Shown one piece after another: positions 43,396 to 52,656 of a stretch of 64,000 bases of DNA. The notes under the pieces are model-generated. The model did not search any database. It was not told the DNA's origin and worked only from the letters and a program-made list of their open reading frames with translations. Source of the DNA: Chloroflexota bacterium (lineage in GTDB: Bacteria; Chloroflexota; Dehalococcoidia; FW602-bin16); assembly GCA_004297765.1 (NCBI GenBank), contig SCTZ01000224.1:1-64000 (forward strand), in the 5' to 3' direction. The stretch's first letter is position 1. Each line of letters starts with the position of its first letter. Both the position numbers and the translations under genes were made by a program.

Positions 43396-44640
43396 CTAGA
43401 CGCTCACACTGTTGAGCGCGATCGCGTCTTCCGGGTAGGCCTCGCTGCCGTGCAGGCAGAGATCACAGCCGCGCTCTTCCTGCTCGGGGGTGAGGCGCAG
43501 GCCCACCACCAGGTCGAGGGTTTTGTAGATTACGAACCCGGCGGCCATGGCCAGCGTGATGCCCACCAGGGTGCCCAGCACCTGCGACCCCAGGTTCACA
43601 CCTCCCAGACCACCGAGTGCCGCGGAGCCGAAGATGCCGGCTGCCACGCCGCCCCAGGTGCCCGCCAGACCATGCAGCGGCCAAACACCCAGCACGTCGT
43701 CGATCTTGAGATGCTCGGCCTCCCAGCGCGAGCCAAAGACGAAGATCAGCCCGGCCACCGCCCCGATGAGCAGCGCGGCCACCGGGTGAACCACGTCAGA
43801 GCCAGCGCACACGGCGATCAGACCGGCCAGGGCGCCGTTGTGTAGGGCGATGCTCTCCCCCTTGGCCACCAGCAGCGCGGCCAGCGCGCCGCCCACCAGG
43901 GCCAGGAGCGAGTTAACGGCCACCAGCCCGGAGATGTTCTGCAGTCCCCCAGCGCTGCCCACGTTGAATCCGAACCAGCCGATCATCAATAGCCAGCTAC
44001 CCAGGGAGATGAACGGGATGCTATGGGAGGGCAGAGGATTGCTGCGGCCGTGCACCCAGCGCCCGATGCGCGGACCCAGGACGAGCATGGCCGGTAGAGC
44101 CAGCCAACCGCCCACGGCGTGGACGACCACCGAGCCCGCGTAGTCGTGGAACGGAGCGCCCAGGGACATGGCCAAGGCGGCCGTGGGCTGTCCCAGCAGG
44201 TCGAATTGTCCCCAGACCATAGCCTCGAAGAAAGGATAGATCAGACCGACGATGATGCCCCCGGCGATGGCCTGGGGCAGGAACTTAGCACGCTCCGCGA
44301 TGCCGCCGGAGATGATGGCCGGCACCGCCGCGGCGAAGGTCAGCATGAAGAAGAAGCGCACCAGAGAGAAGCCGTGGTTCGCGCCCTGCAGTTCCGCGGC
44401 CGGGATCAAGAAGGAGATGCCGTAAGCCAGGGGAAAGCCCACGAAGAAGTAGGCGACTGTGGAGAAGGCCCAATCCACGATGATCTTGGTGAAGGCGTTC
44501 ACCACGTTCTTCCGCCGCACCGTGCCCGCCTCCAAAAAAGCGAAGCCCGCGTGCATGGAGAAGACCAGCACCGCGCCCCACACCAGGAAGAGCACGTCCC
44601 CGCTCTTCGCCAGCGCAGCTAACCCCTGGGAAATATCCAT
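43396..44640 (-). CDS. amt: Ammonium transporter
   Basis: This 414-residue membrane protein is an Amt/Rh-family ammonium channel with about eleven hydrophobic segments. Family parts are FLEAGTVRRKNVVNAFTKII near residue 36-55, GFPLAYGISF, ASLGAPFHDYAGSVVVHAVG with the conserved ammonium-pathway Asp, LGSWLLMIGWFGFNVGSAG, and FGSRW...DDVLGVWPLHGLAGTWGG with pore His. No glnB/glnK neighbour is seen, so the usual regulator is elsewhere. GAGGTG lies 10 nt before the ATG. Confidence 0.92.
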   Translation of the reverse strand: MDISQGLAALAKSGDVLFLVWGAVLVFSMHAGFAFLEAGTVRRKNVVNAFTKIIVDWAFSTVAYFFVGFPLAYGISFLIPAAELQGANHGFSLVRFFFMLTFAAAVPAIISGGIAERAKFLPQAIAGGIIVGLIYPFFEAMVWGQFDLLGQPTAALAMSLGAPFHDYAGSVVVHAVGGWLALPAMLVLGPRIGRWVHGRSNPLPSHSIPFISLGSWLLMIGWFGFNVGSAGGLQNISGLVAVNSLLALVGGALAALLVAKGESIALHNGALAGLIAVCAGSDVVHPVAALLIGAVAGLIFVFGSRWEAEHLKIDDVLGVWPLHGLAGTWGGVAAGIFGSAALGGLGGVNLGSQVLGTLVGITLAMAAGFVIYKTLDLVVGLRLTPEQEERGCDLCLHGSEAYPEDAIALNSVSV

Positions 44641-45010
44641 CTACACTCACCTCTGCCGCATGATCGCGTCGCCCAAGGCGACCGAACCCCGATACTCGCC
44701 GCGCCCAACCCCGGAAAGCGTCGACCCGAGTTGGGCTACGAATCCCATCGCAGCATACCAGCCCCTCTATCACCGCGTCTTTGGCGATGCGCACGAAAGA
44801 AGGCCGGCTGGATTTGTGCACGAGGACGAAAGGCGCGGGCGTCTGGAGCGTGCGGTCCAATGTGGCACCGATTTTGCGTTATTAGTTGTCGAGCACGGTT
44901 ATGTGCACTAGTGATATGCCCCTGCACCGATGCTTAGCGACGGGATTCGGGCGGCGTTAGGCGCCGGTCACTCTCGGGAGGGGCAGAACAGATAAAGGAG
45001 GAGCCTGGGC
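44641..45010. other. Intergenic region between divergent amt and GH57 genes
   Basis: No gene, clear repeat or convincing promoter is visible. There is a moderately AT-rich stretch TTGCGTTATTAGTTGTCGAG near 44875 but its spacing to a -10 is poor. Confidence 0.5.
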
Positions 45011-46438
45011 ATGGCGGATCGGTACCTGTGTGTCCACGGACACTTTTACCAGCCGCCTCGCGAGAATCCCTTCACGCTCGATCTGCCGAGGGAGACCGGG
45101 GCGGAACCCTACCACGACTTCAACCAGAAGATCAATGCCGAGTGCTATCGGCCCAACAGCGTGCTGGGCAACTTCGAGCATCTCAGCTTCGATCTCGGTC
45201 CGACGCTGTCGACCTGGCTGGAGCAGTACGATCCGGAGACCTACAGCCGTATCGTGGCGGCCGAACGGGCCAACTACCAGCGCCATGGCTGCGGCAACGG
45301 CATGGCACAATCATACAACCACACCATTCTACCGCTCGATAATCGGCGCGATAAACAAACGCAGGTATACTGGGGTATCGCTGATTTCTGGCATCGCTTC
45401 GGACATGCGCCCGAGGGGATGTGGCTGCCGGAGGCGGCCGTGGATATGGAGACGCTGGAGGTTCTGACAGAGAACGACATCTGCTTCACCATCCTGGGGC
45501 AGAGCCAGGCCATCCACGACGATCTGGATACCAGCCGACCTTATCTGCTCAACCTATCGAATGGTAGCACGATCGCAGCCCTCTTCTTCGACGCGCCGGT
45601 CTCTTTTCAGGTGAGCTTCATTCCCGAAGCCACCCTGGATGCCGATGCTTTTATGTACCACCACGTCTATCCGCGCCACGATTGGGCGAGCAGGGGTCAG
45701 CAGGGCGACAAGCCTTTCCTGCTCATGGCCACCGACGGCGAGCTGTACGGACATCACGCGCCGCTCAGGGAGCTGTTTCTGGAGTATCTGTTCCGGGCCG
45801 CAGCTCCGCAGGCTGGCTTCGAGACCATCTATCCGGCGCGCTATCTGCGCCTGCGTCCGCCGCGGGACGTGATGGTCATTCGCGAGCACACCTCCTGGAG
45901 TTGCGCGCATGGGATCGAGCGCTGGAATCACGGCTGCTCGTGCACCGAGGGCGATAGCTCCTGGAAGAGACCGTTCCGCGAGGCGCTCAACACGCTGGCG
46001 CGCGAGATCGACGCGTTGTCGGAGCGTGAGACACGCCTGCTGCTGCGGGACTTTTGGGGCGCCCGCGATCGTTACATCTGGGTGCGGCTGGGAGACCTCA
46101 GCCGGATGGAATACCTGGCGCAGGAGTCCGCGCGCAACTTGACCAGCGCGGACGAGCAGCGAATCATCAGCCTGATGGAGGCGCAGTACTTCCGCCAGTA
46201 CATGTTCACCAGTTGTCCGTTCTTCTGGGAAGACCCCAGCCGTGAAGAGGCCCAGCACTCCATGGCCTGCGCCGCGCGGGCCATCGATCTGGTGCGGCAG
46301 GTCACCGGCATCTCGTTGGAAGTCGTCTTCCGCTCGGGGCTATCACGCGTTTGGAGCCAGCAGAGCGGTCAGAACGGCGATCATATCTACCAGCGGATGC
46401 TGTTGGAGCAACTGGGACCAACCGCGCGGGCAGCCTGA
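45011..46438 (+). CDS. Glycoside hydrolase family 57 enzyme
   Basis: This 475-residue protein belongs to GH57, the retaining (beta/alpha)7-barrel family of alpha-amylases, branching enzymes and 4-alpha-glucanotransferases. Motifs: HGHFYQPPRENPF (conserved region 1), GMWLPEAAVD with the nucleophile Glu, and LLMATDGELYGHH with the acid/base Asp. The following SWSCAHGIERWNHGCSC segment is typical of the subgroup with a DUF3536 extension. A strong site AAAGGAGG lies 10 nt before the ATG. It is followed by a kinase-like gene, suggesting a sugar-storage role. Confidence 0.88.
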   Translation: MADRYLCVHGHFYQPPRENPFTLDLPRETGAEPYHDFNQKINAECYRPNSVLGNFEHLSFDLGPTLSTWLEQYDPETYSRIVAAERANYQRHGCGNGMAQSYNHTILPLDNRRDKQTQVYWGIADFWHRFGHAPEGMWLPEAAVDMETLEVLTENDICFTILGQSQAIHDDLDTSRPYLLNLSNGSTIAALFFDAPVSFQVSFIPEATLDADAFMYHHVYPRHDWASRGQQGDKPFLLMATDGELYGHHAPLRELFLEYLFRAAAPQAGFETIYPARYLRLRPPRDVMVIREHTSWSCAHGIERWNHGCSCTEGDSSWKRPFREALNTLAREIDALSERETRLLLRDFWGARDRYIWVRLGDLSRMEYLAQESARNLTSADEQRIISLMEAQYFRQYMFTSCPFFWEDPSREEAQHSMACAARAIDLVRQVTGISLEVVFRSGLSRVWSQQSGQNGDHIYQRMLLEQLGPTARAA

Positions 46439-46443
46439 GTCCA

Positions 46444-47964
46444 ATGCGGAATGCGGAATTGGGGGCACGGGGGGCACTTCCGCCTTTGATCGCCGGTCTG
46501 CTGCGACCGGAGGCGTATCCGCACCCGACCGGCCCGATCAGCTTGATCCAGACGCACATCTCGTACGTGCTGCTCACGGGGCCGTTCGTGTACAAGATCA
46601 AGAAGCCCGTGAGCTTCGGCTTTCTCGACTACTCCTCGCTGGCGCTGCGCCGTTTCTTCTGCCATGAGGAGATCCGTCTGAACAGCCGTCTCTGCCCCGA
46701 GCTATACCTGGGCGTGGTGCCGATCGGCCAGGCAAACGGAGCATGGCGTGTGGGAGTGGATAGCCCGCCCGCGGAACACGCCGTGAAGATGGTCCAGTTG
46801 CCGTCAGAGCGCATGATGGACGTGCTGCTGTCCTCAGGCGGGGTGACTCCGGCCGATATGGAGCGTCTTGCCGCGCGGTTGGCGCGGTTTTACGCCAGCG
46901 TCGCCACAGGCTATAGTGTGGATCAGCACGGCATGCTGGAGACCATTCGCTTCAACGCCGAGGAGAACTTCTCTCAGACCGCGCCGTTCGTCGGACGCAC
47001 GGTCACGGCCGAGCAGCAGCACATGGCCGCGGAGTACACGCGGGAGTTTCTGGCGCGGCGGGCCGGGCTCTTCGCGGCCCGCGTGGCGCACGGCCGCATC
47101 CGGGATGGGCACGGTGACCTTCGTCCCAGCAGCATCTGCCTGGCGGCGAAACTCTCCATCTTCGACTGCCTGGAGTTCAGCGCCCGTCTGCGCTGCTGCG
47201 ACGTGGCTGCAGACGTCGCCTTCCTGGCCATGGAGCTGGACCACGCTGGGCGGTGCGACCTCGAGCGTCGATTCGTGCAGTCCTTCGTCCAGCACAGCCG
47301 GGACGAGGGTTTGCTGGAGTTGCTGCCATTTTACAAACTCTACCGGGCCTGGGTGCGTGGCAAGGTGGAGAGTCTCAAACTGGACGAGCTGGAAGTGCCC
47401 ACCGAGGAACGCCAGCGTGGCGCCGATCTGGCTCATTCCTACTTTACCCTGGCCGCCGGCTACGCCGCTGGCGACGTGCGGCCGTCCTTGCTCCTCCTGA
47501 GCGGTCCCGCCCAGCGTGGTCGGACCGCGCTGGCTTCATCTCTGTCCGCTCTGTTGGGGTGGGGCCTGATCTCTCACGATGAGAACGGCTTCGGGGCAGG
47601 GTCCTGCTCGGACCAGTCCGCATGGCGGGCAGCTCTGGAGCGTGCTCGAAAGCTCCTGACGGCCGGCGAATCCGTGCTGCTGGACAGCGCTCTCATCGCG
47701 TCGGAGGAGTTCGAAGGAATCCGCGCTATGGCAGTCGAGGCTGACGCCCGCTTGTGCGTGGTCGAATGTTATGATCGGGACCAACCGGAGCAGGGCATGA
47801 CCAGTCTGGAGCGGGCTATGCCTGCCCTGCGCAGCAGCGGCCGAGGTCGTTCGCCTCTGTCCCCGGCTATTCTGTGGGTGGATGTCAGTGATCCCGCGCC
47901 AGAGACCGCACGACAGGTGATCGCTCAGCTTCAGGCGGACTGGGGGCGCACTGCGTCCTGCTGA
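46444..47964 (+). CDS. Phosphotransferase-like / AAA ATPase fusion protein (COG2187-COG0645 type)
   Basis: This 506-residue protein joins two parts. Residues 1-320 resemble the aminoglycoside phosphotransferase/choline kinase fold: VYKIKKPVSFGFLDYSS, a catalytic loop GHGDLRPSSICL, and IFDCLEFSARLRCCDVAADV. Residues 330-500 correspond to a zeta-toxin-like AAA kinase, but the P-loop reads SGPAQRGRTALASSLS and lacks the usual GKS/T Lys. So ATP hydrolysis by this half is doubtful. It follows the GH57 gene by 6 nt and likely shares its mRNA. Function unknown. Confidence 0.72.
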   Translation: MRNAELGARGALPPLIAGLLRPEAYPHPTGPISLIQTHISYVLLTGPFVYKIKKPVSFGFLDYSSLALRRFFCHEEIRLNSRLCPELYLGVVPIGQANGAWRVGVDSPPAEHAVKMVQLPSERMMDVLLSSGGVTPADMERLAARLARFYASVATGYSVDQHGMLETIRFNAEENFSQTAPFVGRTVTAEQQHMAAEYTREFLARRAGLFAARVAHGRIRDGHGDLRPSSICLAAKLSIFDCLEFSARLRCCDVAADVAFLAMELDHAGRCDLERRFVQSFVQHSRDEGLLELLPFYKLYRAWVRGKVESLKLDELEVPTEERQRGADLAHSYFTLAAGYAAGDVRPSLLLLSGPAQRGRTALASSLSALLGWGLISHDENGFGAGSCSDQSAWRAALERARKLLTAGESVLLDSALIASEEFEGIRAMAVEADARLCVVECYDRDQPEQGMTSLERAMPALRSSGRGRSPLSPAILWVDVSDPAPETARQVIAQLQADWGRTASC

Positions 47965-48098
47965 TAAGTCTGTGTCTGTCCAATCGGACCGATCGGTCTG
48001 ATGCCTGGCCTTCTGTACTGCCGTGTCTTCTTGGTTCTCATCATCCCCGACGAGGAGCCTTTTCGGCTCTGATGGGTATTGACGAATTGATCACGCCG

Positions 48099-48128
48099 TT
48101 GCCCGGGCGACAGCCAATGTGCTATAAT
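48099..48128 (+). promoter_or_regulatory. Promoter for the HExxH protein gene
   Basis: TTGCCC, 18 nt, TATAAT. The -10 is perfect, the -35 matches 4 of 6. The transcript would start about 55 nt before the ATG at 48191. Confidence 0.5.
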
Positions 48129-48190
48129 GCGTCAACCTCGCTAGCCGGCGGCACGGCGCCATGAGCTCGGGGGGACCTGGGGAGGCGGAA

Positions 48191-48835
48191 ATGGATCAAC
48201 AGTTCCTGGATAGCATGCGGGTGAGGCTGGCGGGGAGGACGAAGCGGCAGCTAATCGAGGAAATGATCGTCCGCTCACCCCACGTGGGCGCCAAGGAGAA
48301 GCTCCATCTAGCCCTCCAGGAGTACCCGCTCTTCCTCTTGATGATGGCCCGCGACTACCCTACCAAGATCTGGATCCTCGACAAAGGCGAGCGACCGACC
48401 TCGGCCGACATCCTCTCCGACGGCGCCCGGCAGAGGCGCTGGCATAGCCGCGGCATTCATCTGGATCAGTGCGATGGCGTGGTGGACGTAATCGACAACT
48501 ACGTGGCCATGGTCGTCTCCTGGAAGACCTTGCTCATCATCCGCCACGAATTCGCCCATGTGGTCACCACCTTCTTCTCCCCGAAGACCAGGAGCCAGCT
48601 AGCCGCCCTGTTCGAGAAGGCCAAGATGCGCAACTATTTCGTCGAGCCGTTGGCCGCCGAAAGCCTGGGCGAATACCTGGCCTGCGCTATGAGCTTCTAC
48701 TTCTTCCCCGATCTGCGCGAGGATCTGCGCACGGTGGATCCCGACCTCCACACGTTAGTGGGAGGCATCCTGGCGGAGGCAGAGGAGATCAGCGCGCAGA
48801 TATCCAGCGTCCCGGCAGGCGTCGCTGGAGCCTGA
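48191..48835 (+). CDS. Putative zinc metallopeptidase-like protein with HExxH motif
   Basis: This 214-residue soluble protein contains a zincin motif HEFAH (about residue 120), preceded by VSWKTLLIIR and followed 30 residues on by EPLAAESLGEYLACAMSFYF, where a conserved Glu could be the third metal ligand. That pattern recalls gluzincins such as the anthrax lethal factor-like fold, but I cannot identify a family. No signal peptide is visible. The start at 48191 has GGAGG 8 nt upstream, which makes it better than the earlier ATG at 48161. A cytoplasmic protease is a guess. Confidence 0.6.
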   Translation: MDQQFLDSMRVRLAGRTKRQLIEEMIVRSPHVGAKEKLHLALQEYPLFLLMMARDYPTKIWILDKGERPTSADILSDGARQRRWHSRGIHLDQCDGVVDVIDNYVAMVVSWKTLLIIRHEFAHVVTTFFSPKTRSQLAALFEKAKMRNYFVEPLAAESLGEYLACAMSFYFFPDLREDLRTVDPDLHTLVGGILAEAEEISAQISSVPAGVAGA

Positions 48836-48854
48836 TCGCTATCTTCTCCAGGGG

Positions 48855-49214
48855 CTAGCCTTCCGGCGGGAAGGAGGAGTCCTCGCCTCGCTCTCCGAAG
48901 ACGCCGTCTTCCTCGTAGGCGCTGGGACCGCCGCGATCTACCATCTCCCTCAGTTGTTTGTATAGGTGCTCCGGCGTTTCTCGCTCGTAGACGTACAGGT
49001 TGTGGATATTGTGAACCGCCGCGCTGGTGGGACCGCCGCGGGCCGTGACGCCCAGAGTCGTCCCGCCAAAGTTCGCAAGGTTCAGGTAGTTCTCTCCCGC
49101 CGTTGCCTGCTCATGGACGGGGACCTGCTGCAACTCCTCGTCGCTCCAGCCCATCTGTCGCACCCAGTTCAGGTCGTTCCTATAGTCGTACAAAGTCAGC
49201 TCGAACTTCTCCAT
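48855..49214 (-). CDS. Hypothetical 119-residue protein
   Basis: A soluble protein with no family I recognise. It begins MEKFELTLYDYRNDLNWVRQ and has a Gly/Thr-rich middle (LNLANFGGTTLGVTARGG), then a helical YERETPEHLYKQLREMVDRG and an acidic tail. The start at 49214 follows GAGG within the right distance. It is convergent with the HExxH gene, whose stop lies 20 bp away. Conservation elsewhere would be the main test that it is real. Confidence 0.6.
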   Translation of the reverse strand: MEKFELTLYDYRNDLNWVRQMGWSDEELQQVPVHEQATAGENYLNLANFGGTTLGVTARGGPTSAAVHNIHNLYVYERETPEHLYKQLREMVDRGGPSAYEEDGVFGERGEDSSFPPEG

Positions 49215-49285
49215 CGTCGCCACCTCGATGTGTGATCGTAATTGTGGGGGCAAGATGCGTACCTGGCGCGTTCTCACAGCTTCTC

Positions 49286-49426
49286 TTAGCCTTCGCTGTC
49301 CACTTCATCGGCTATTCCCTGCTCGAACTCCTCACGCACCTGCCGTAGATCCTCTGGCCGATGTCTCGGCGTGATTGCTCCGTACCAGCGCAAGACCTTC
49401 GATGGAACCGGGCGTAGACGTACCAC
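49286..49426 (-). pseudogene. Probable C-terminal remnant of a VapB/AbrB-type antitoxin
   Basis: A 46-codon frame reads VRLRPVPSKVLRWYGAITPR and PEDLRQVREEFEQGIADEVD, typical of the C-terminal tail of AbrB-fold antitoxins that hold a PIN toxin. The DNA-binding N-terminal half is missing and no toxin gene follows. It starts with a GTG close to an AGAGG. It overlaps no other gene. Confidence 0.4.
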
Positions 49427-49466
49427 CTCTAGAGTAATACTATGCTTGCATCGTAATACTGTATCG

Positions 49467-50519
49467 TCAAGTGCGAGGGGGGTGTTCTCCCCGTGTTGGA
49501 AAGAGGCATCGCAGCAACAGCGACGCCAGCGCCATTGTAGCGACTGCCACTAGGAGCCTGTGGCCGCGGCGTCGTTGAGCCGTTGGAAGTTGTGCGACGT
49601 GATGTGGCTCCATCGCCGTCTCCTGCAAGGCCGCCGCGGTCTGGGATGAAGGACGCCCGGCGTAGACCGCGCCGACCTCGGCTCCGAGCAACAGGATGAC
49701 GGCCGAGATGTAGGCCCAGGTCAGCAACGCGATGACCGTTCCGACCGAGCCGTAGACCAGCGCGTAGTTGGCCTTGTTCTCGGCATACCAGACGAAGAGC
49801 AGCTTGGACAGCTCGAAGAGAGGACCGGCCACGGCCGCGCCCAGGAGGGACTGCCGCCACGTGACGTGGGTGTCGGGGACGTACCGGTAGAGCGGGATAA
49901 AGACCAGAATGGTGAAGGCCAGTGGCACCAGAGTGAGCGTTAGGTTCCACAGGGGATTGTTCGAGAACGGCCGCAGCCCCAGTATCGGCACCTCCAGTGT
50001 GGCGATGGTTTGCAGGATCCAGGTGAGACCCACCGACACCACCAGCAGGGCACCCAGGGAGAGCACCATAGCCAGCTCCAGGAGCTTGGCCTGGATGAAC
50101 GGTCGGGTGTGTTGGACGCCCCAGGCCCGGTTCAGGGCGGTGCGGATCGCGCTGAAGACGCCCGTGGCCGACCAGAAGAACCCCAGGATACTGATCAGCC
50201 CCAGCGTGCCGCGTGCCTCTACCACCTGGTCGATGTTGCGGGTCACCAGGTCGGCCGACGCGGGCAGAGCACTGATCACCCGCTCCTCGACGGTCGCCCG
50301 CACGCTGGGTGCGTCGAGGAACAGCGATGCCAGGGCGATCAATCCCAACAGCAACGGGAAGAGCGAGAAGATCGCGTAGTAGGAGATGGCGGCCGCCAGA
50401 TACGTGATCTGGTCGGTCTGAATTTTCTGAAAGGTGGCCTTGCCAAATCGCCAGAGCTCTCGCAATCGTCTCTCCTCCCGCGACCACGGGTTCGGCTCTG
50501 AAGAAGAATTACTTGGCAT
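49467..50519 (-). CDS. YihY/BrkB family membrane protein
   Basis: This 350-residue protein is a YihY-family inner-membrane protein with about six membrane segments: the family N-terminus TYLAAAISYYAIFSLFPLLL is followed by DAPSVRATVEERVISALP, GLISILGFFWSATGVFSAIR, ALNRAWGV, and later VYGSVGTVIALLTWAYISAV. The family was once mislabelled RNase BN. The C-terminus has a Gln/Ala/His-rich tail and a final hydrophobic stretch. Function unknown. It is divergent from the PrsW-like gene. Confidence 0.88.
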   Translation of the reverse strand: MPSNSSSEPNPWSREERRLRELWRFGKATFQKIQTDQITYLAAAISYYAIFSLFPLLLGLIALASLFLDAPSVRATVEERVISALPASADLVTRNIDQVVEARGTLGLISILGFFWSATGVFSAIRTALNRAWGVQHTRPFIQAKLLELAMVLSLGALLVVSVGLTWILQTIATLEVPILGLRPFSNNPLWNLTLTLVPLAFTILVFIPLYRYVPDTHVTWRQSLLGAAVAGPLFELSKLLFVWYAENKANYALVYGSVGTVIALLTWAYISAVILLLGAEVGAVYAGRPSSQTAAALQETAMEPHHVAQLPTAQRRRGHRLLVAVATMALASLLLRCLFPTRGEHPPRT

Positions 50520-50633
50520 TCGCCCACGACGACCTCACCGCGGGCCCATTGTCTCGATTGGCATGGATTGTGCCATCGCGGTGATTGGTTACCTGATTAT
50601 ATAAGACGTGGTCGTAATTTCGAGACGATGCTG

Positions 50634-50668
50634 CCTGGGAGCGCGGGCGTCTCGCCCGCGCTCCCAGG
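50634..50668. repeat. Perfect 16-bp inverted repeat
   Basis: Arms CCTGGGAGCGCGGGCG (50634-50649) and its complement (50653-50668) surround TCT. It is in the gap between divergent genes, so it is not a plain terminator; it belongs to the class of GCGGGCGTCTCGCCCGC dispersed repeats. Confidence 0.8.
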
Positions 50669-50737
50669 AGGCGCCCTCCCAGGACTATGACCAGCCCTCG
50701 AATATATCCCGCCCGCGATGGGGGAAGATGAGACGCC

Positions 50738-52426
50738 ATGAATCGTGAGCTACCCAGACAACGCCGTCTTCTGTCCGAGGCCGAGCATCTGCTCATGCGC
50801 CATATGGTCAACGTGCGCGGCGCTCTGGAGACCCTCTCTCTCCTGCTCCTACTGGGTCTTGCGATCTGGCTGGTCTTTCCTCGTTCGTGGGACGACGTAG
50901 CCGGTCGCTCGGCCATTCAGTTTGGGTTGCTTACTCTCGTCACGTTGCTAAGCGCGGTGGCTCTCGTGCGTGTGGCGCTCTCGCTCCCACTCAGCATTGC
51001 TCCTCTCGTTAGATTGGCCCATTGGCTGTCTCCGCGGACGGTGTTGACGGCTTTTGTGGTGAGCATGACGCTCGGCGAGCTATTGGTGTTGAGCCCCTGG
51101 AACTGGCCCAAGCTGGGCCTTCCACTGGTGTACGCGTTGACCACCGTGTTACCAGCCCTGCTCGTCATTTCCTACGTTAGCAAGAGGCTGCGGGTGCGGC
51201 TGGATCTGGCTCGCTCGCTGGGTTTGTTGTCCTATGGCACGCTGGTGGCTATCGCCCTGGCCCAGGTTGGCGAAACTGGCGCCAACGCGCTGCTGAGCGG
51301 CATCTCGGAGCGCGTGATCAGTGTCTGGAGCGGCTCCGGCGGGCACCTCAGCGTGGATATGTTGCGGTCGCATGGCGGGTTAGGGGACGGAGATACCGGG
51401 CTATGGGTAGCTGGTTTGGTGGTCATCTTGCTCACGCTGACGCAGGCGGTGATCGTGGCGCCGGTGATCGAGGAGGCCGCCAAGGTCTCGGGACTTCTCT
51501 TTCCGCGGCTGCGTCTCGATCGCAACGGGGCCTTCGTGGGTGGTCTGTACGCGGGACTGGGCTTCGCTCTGGCCGAAAGCCTCCTACGTGGGAGTAGTGT
51601 GGCCGGGGACGGAACGCTCCTCTTCCTGCGGGGTGGTGCCGGTGTGGTGCATGCCCTGGCCACCGGGCTGGGTGCGCTGGCTGTCTACGATCTTCTGCAC
51701 GGGCAGCGCAGATCGGCTTTCACTCACGCGGTTCAAGCTTTCGGTGTGCATGCTGTGTGGAACCTGGTAGCGAGCACCCCGAGCCTGCTGGGCATCGTCA
51801 TGCTCGTAGTCTCGCCTTCCTCGAACGGCGACGCGACCTCGGCCATGGCCAGCCTGCCCGGGTTTCAGCTCATCTGGCTCGGGACGATGGCCCTGCTGGC
51901 GCTGTACCTGGTCGTCCGGGCTATCTCGGTCGGGGGAGCTTTGCGGCGAGATAGCCTGTGGCTGCCCTCTCAGCTACCGCTGTCTCTGTCGATAGACGCG
52001 GTCAGGCGGCTGGCGTCGCGCAAGCGTCAGACCATGGTCGTGGTGACTGCGCTCGTGCTGGCCCTGATCGCCGCCGGTGCCATCGATTTCTCCACCAGCG
52101 CCGATGCCTACCATCAGAGCCTGGTGGCCGAGCGGTACGCCAACGCCCGAGAGAATCTGACCGACGGAAACTACGAGCAGGCCTTGCGCAATCTGGAGCT
52201 GGCGCGACGCTGGTCGTCGGATCCCACCCAGGTCGATCAGGCGATCGAGATAACGCGCAATCGCCTGATGATCCTAACGCAGATGTACGACACGGGGAAG
52301 CAGTACTACAATGAGGGACGCTGGGACCTGGCGGTCAGGTACTTCGATCGCGTCCTTGCCCTGGAGCCTCGCTTCAAGGATACTCAGCAGCTCCGGCAGA
52401 AGGCGATAGAGCAGGCGCAGAACTGA
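50738..52426 (+). CDS. PrsW-type intramembrane protease with C-terminal TPR
   Basis: This 562-residue protein has about ten membrane segments and the PrsW/CAAX-protease (PF13367) motifs: PVIEEAAKVSGLLF with the double-Glu active site near residue 250, GLGFALAESLL, the arginine-containing RGGAGVVHALATGLGAL, and AFGVHAVWNLVAS with conserved His. A C-terminal soluble part after VVTALVLALIAAGAIDFSTS contains two TPR-like helix pairs (YANARENLTDGNYEQALRNL, YYNEGRWDLAVRYFDRVLAL). PrsW cleaves anti-sigma factors in Bacillus; a similar target is plausible but not shown. There is no clear ribosome site. Confidence 0.8.
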   Translation: MNRELPRQRRLLSEAEHLLMRHMVNVRGALETLSLLLLLGLAIWLVFPRSWDDVAGRSAIQFGLLTLVTLLSAVALVRVALSLPLSIAPLVRLAHWLSPRTVLTAFVVSMTLGELLVLSPWNWPKLGLPLVYALTTVLPALLVISYVSKRLRVRLDLARSLGLLSYGTLVAIALAQVGETGANALLSGISERVISVWSGSGGHLSVDMLRSHGGLGDGDTGLWVAGLVVILLTLTQAVIVAPVIEEAAKVSGLLFPRLRLDRNGAFVGGLYAGLGFALAESLLRGSSVAGDGTLLFLRGGAGVVHALATGLGALAVYDLLHGQRRSAFTHAVQAFGVHAVWNLVASTPSLLGIVMLVVSPSSNGDATSAMASLPGFQLIWLGTMALLALYLVVRAISVGGALRRDSLWLPSQLPLSLSIDAVRRLASRKRQTMVVVTALVLALIAAGAIDFSTSADAYHQSLVAERYANARENLTDGNYEQALRNLELARRWSSDPTQVDQAIEITRNRLMILTQMYDTGKQYYNEGRWDLAVRYFDRVLALEPRFKDTQQLRQKAIEQAQN

Positions 52427-52443
52427 TAGATCCCAGATAGGAC

Positions 52444-52476
52444 AATGCCCCGGAACTCTTGCGAGCCCGGGGCATT
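52444..52476 (+). terminator. Intrinsic-type terminator after the PrsW-like gene
   Basis: AATGCCCCGG and its exact complement CCGGGGCATT make a 10-bp stem with a 13-nt loop 18 nt past the stop, followed by GCTGTTTCCTTTT. The T-rich tail makes it a good intrinsic terminator. Confidence 0.75.
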
Positions 52477-52656
52477 GCTGTTTCCTTTTGTACCGTTCGA
52501 TAGGTGCTACACAATCGCACCCGATTTTACCTCACCACTCCCACCAGAGGCGGGGGTTCCCTTGCGGCGTCTACCGACGCCCAGCCTCGCACCCATCACG
52601 GTATCTTTAGTATAGTACAAGACGCCGGTTATGTCAATAGCTTTTGCGGATCAATT

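Noticed and set aside
49429-50487. Leftward open frame of 352 codons over the YihY gene
   Set aside because: Low-complexity Arg/Gly/His sequence in an alternative frame; the YihY frame has the family motifs.
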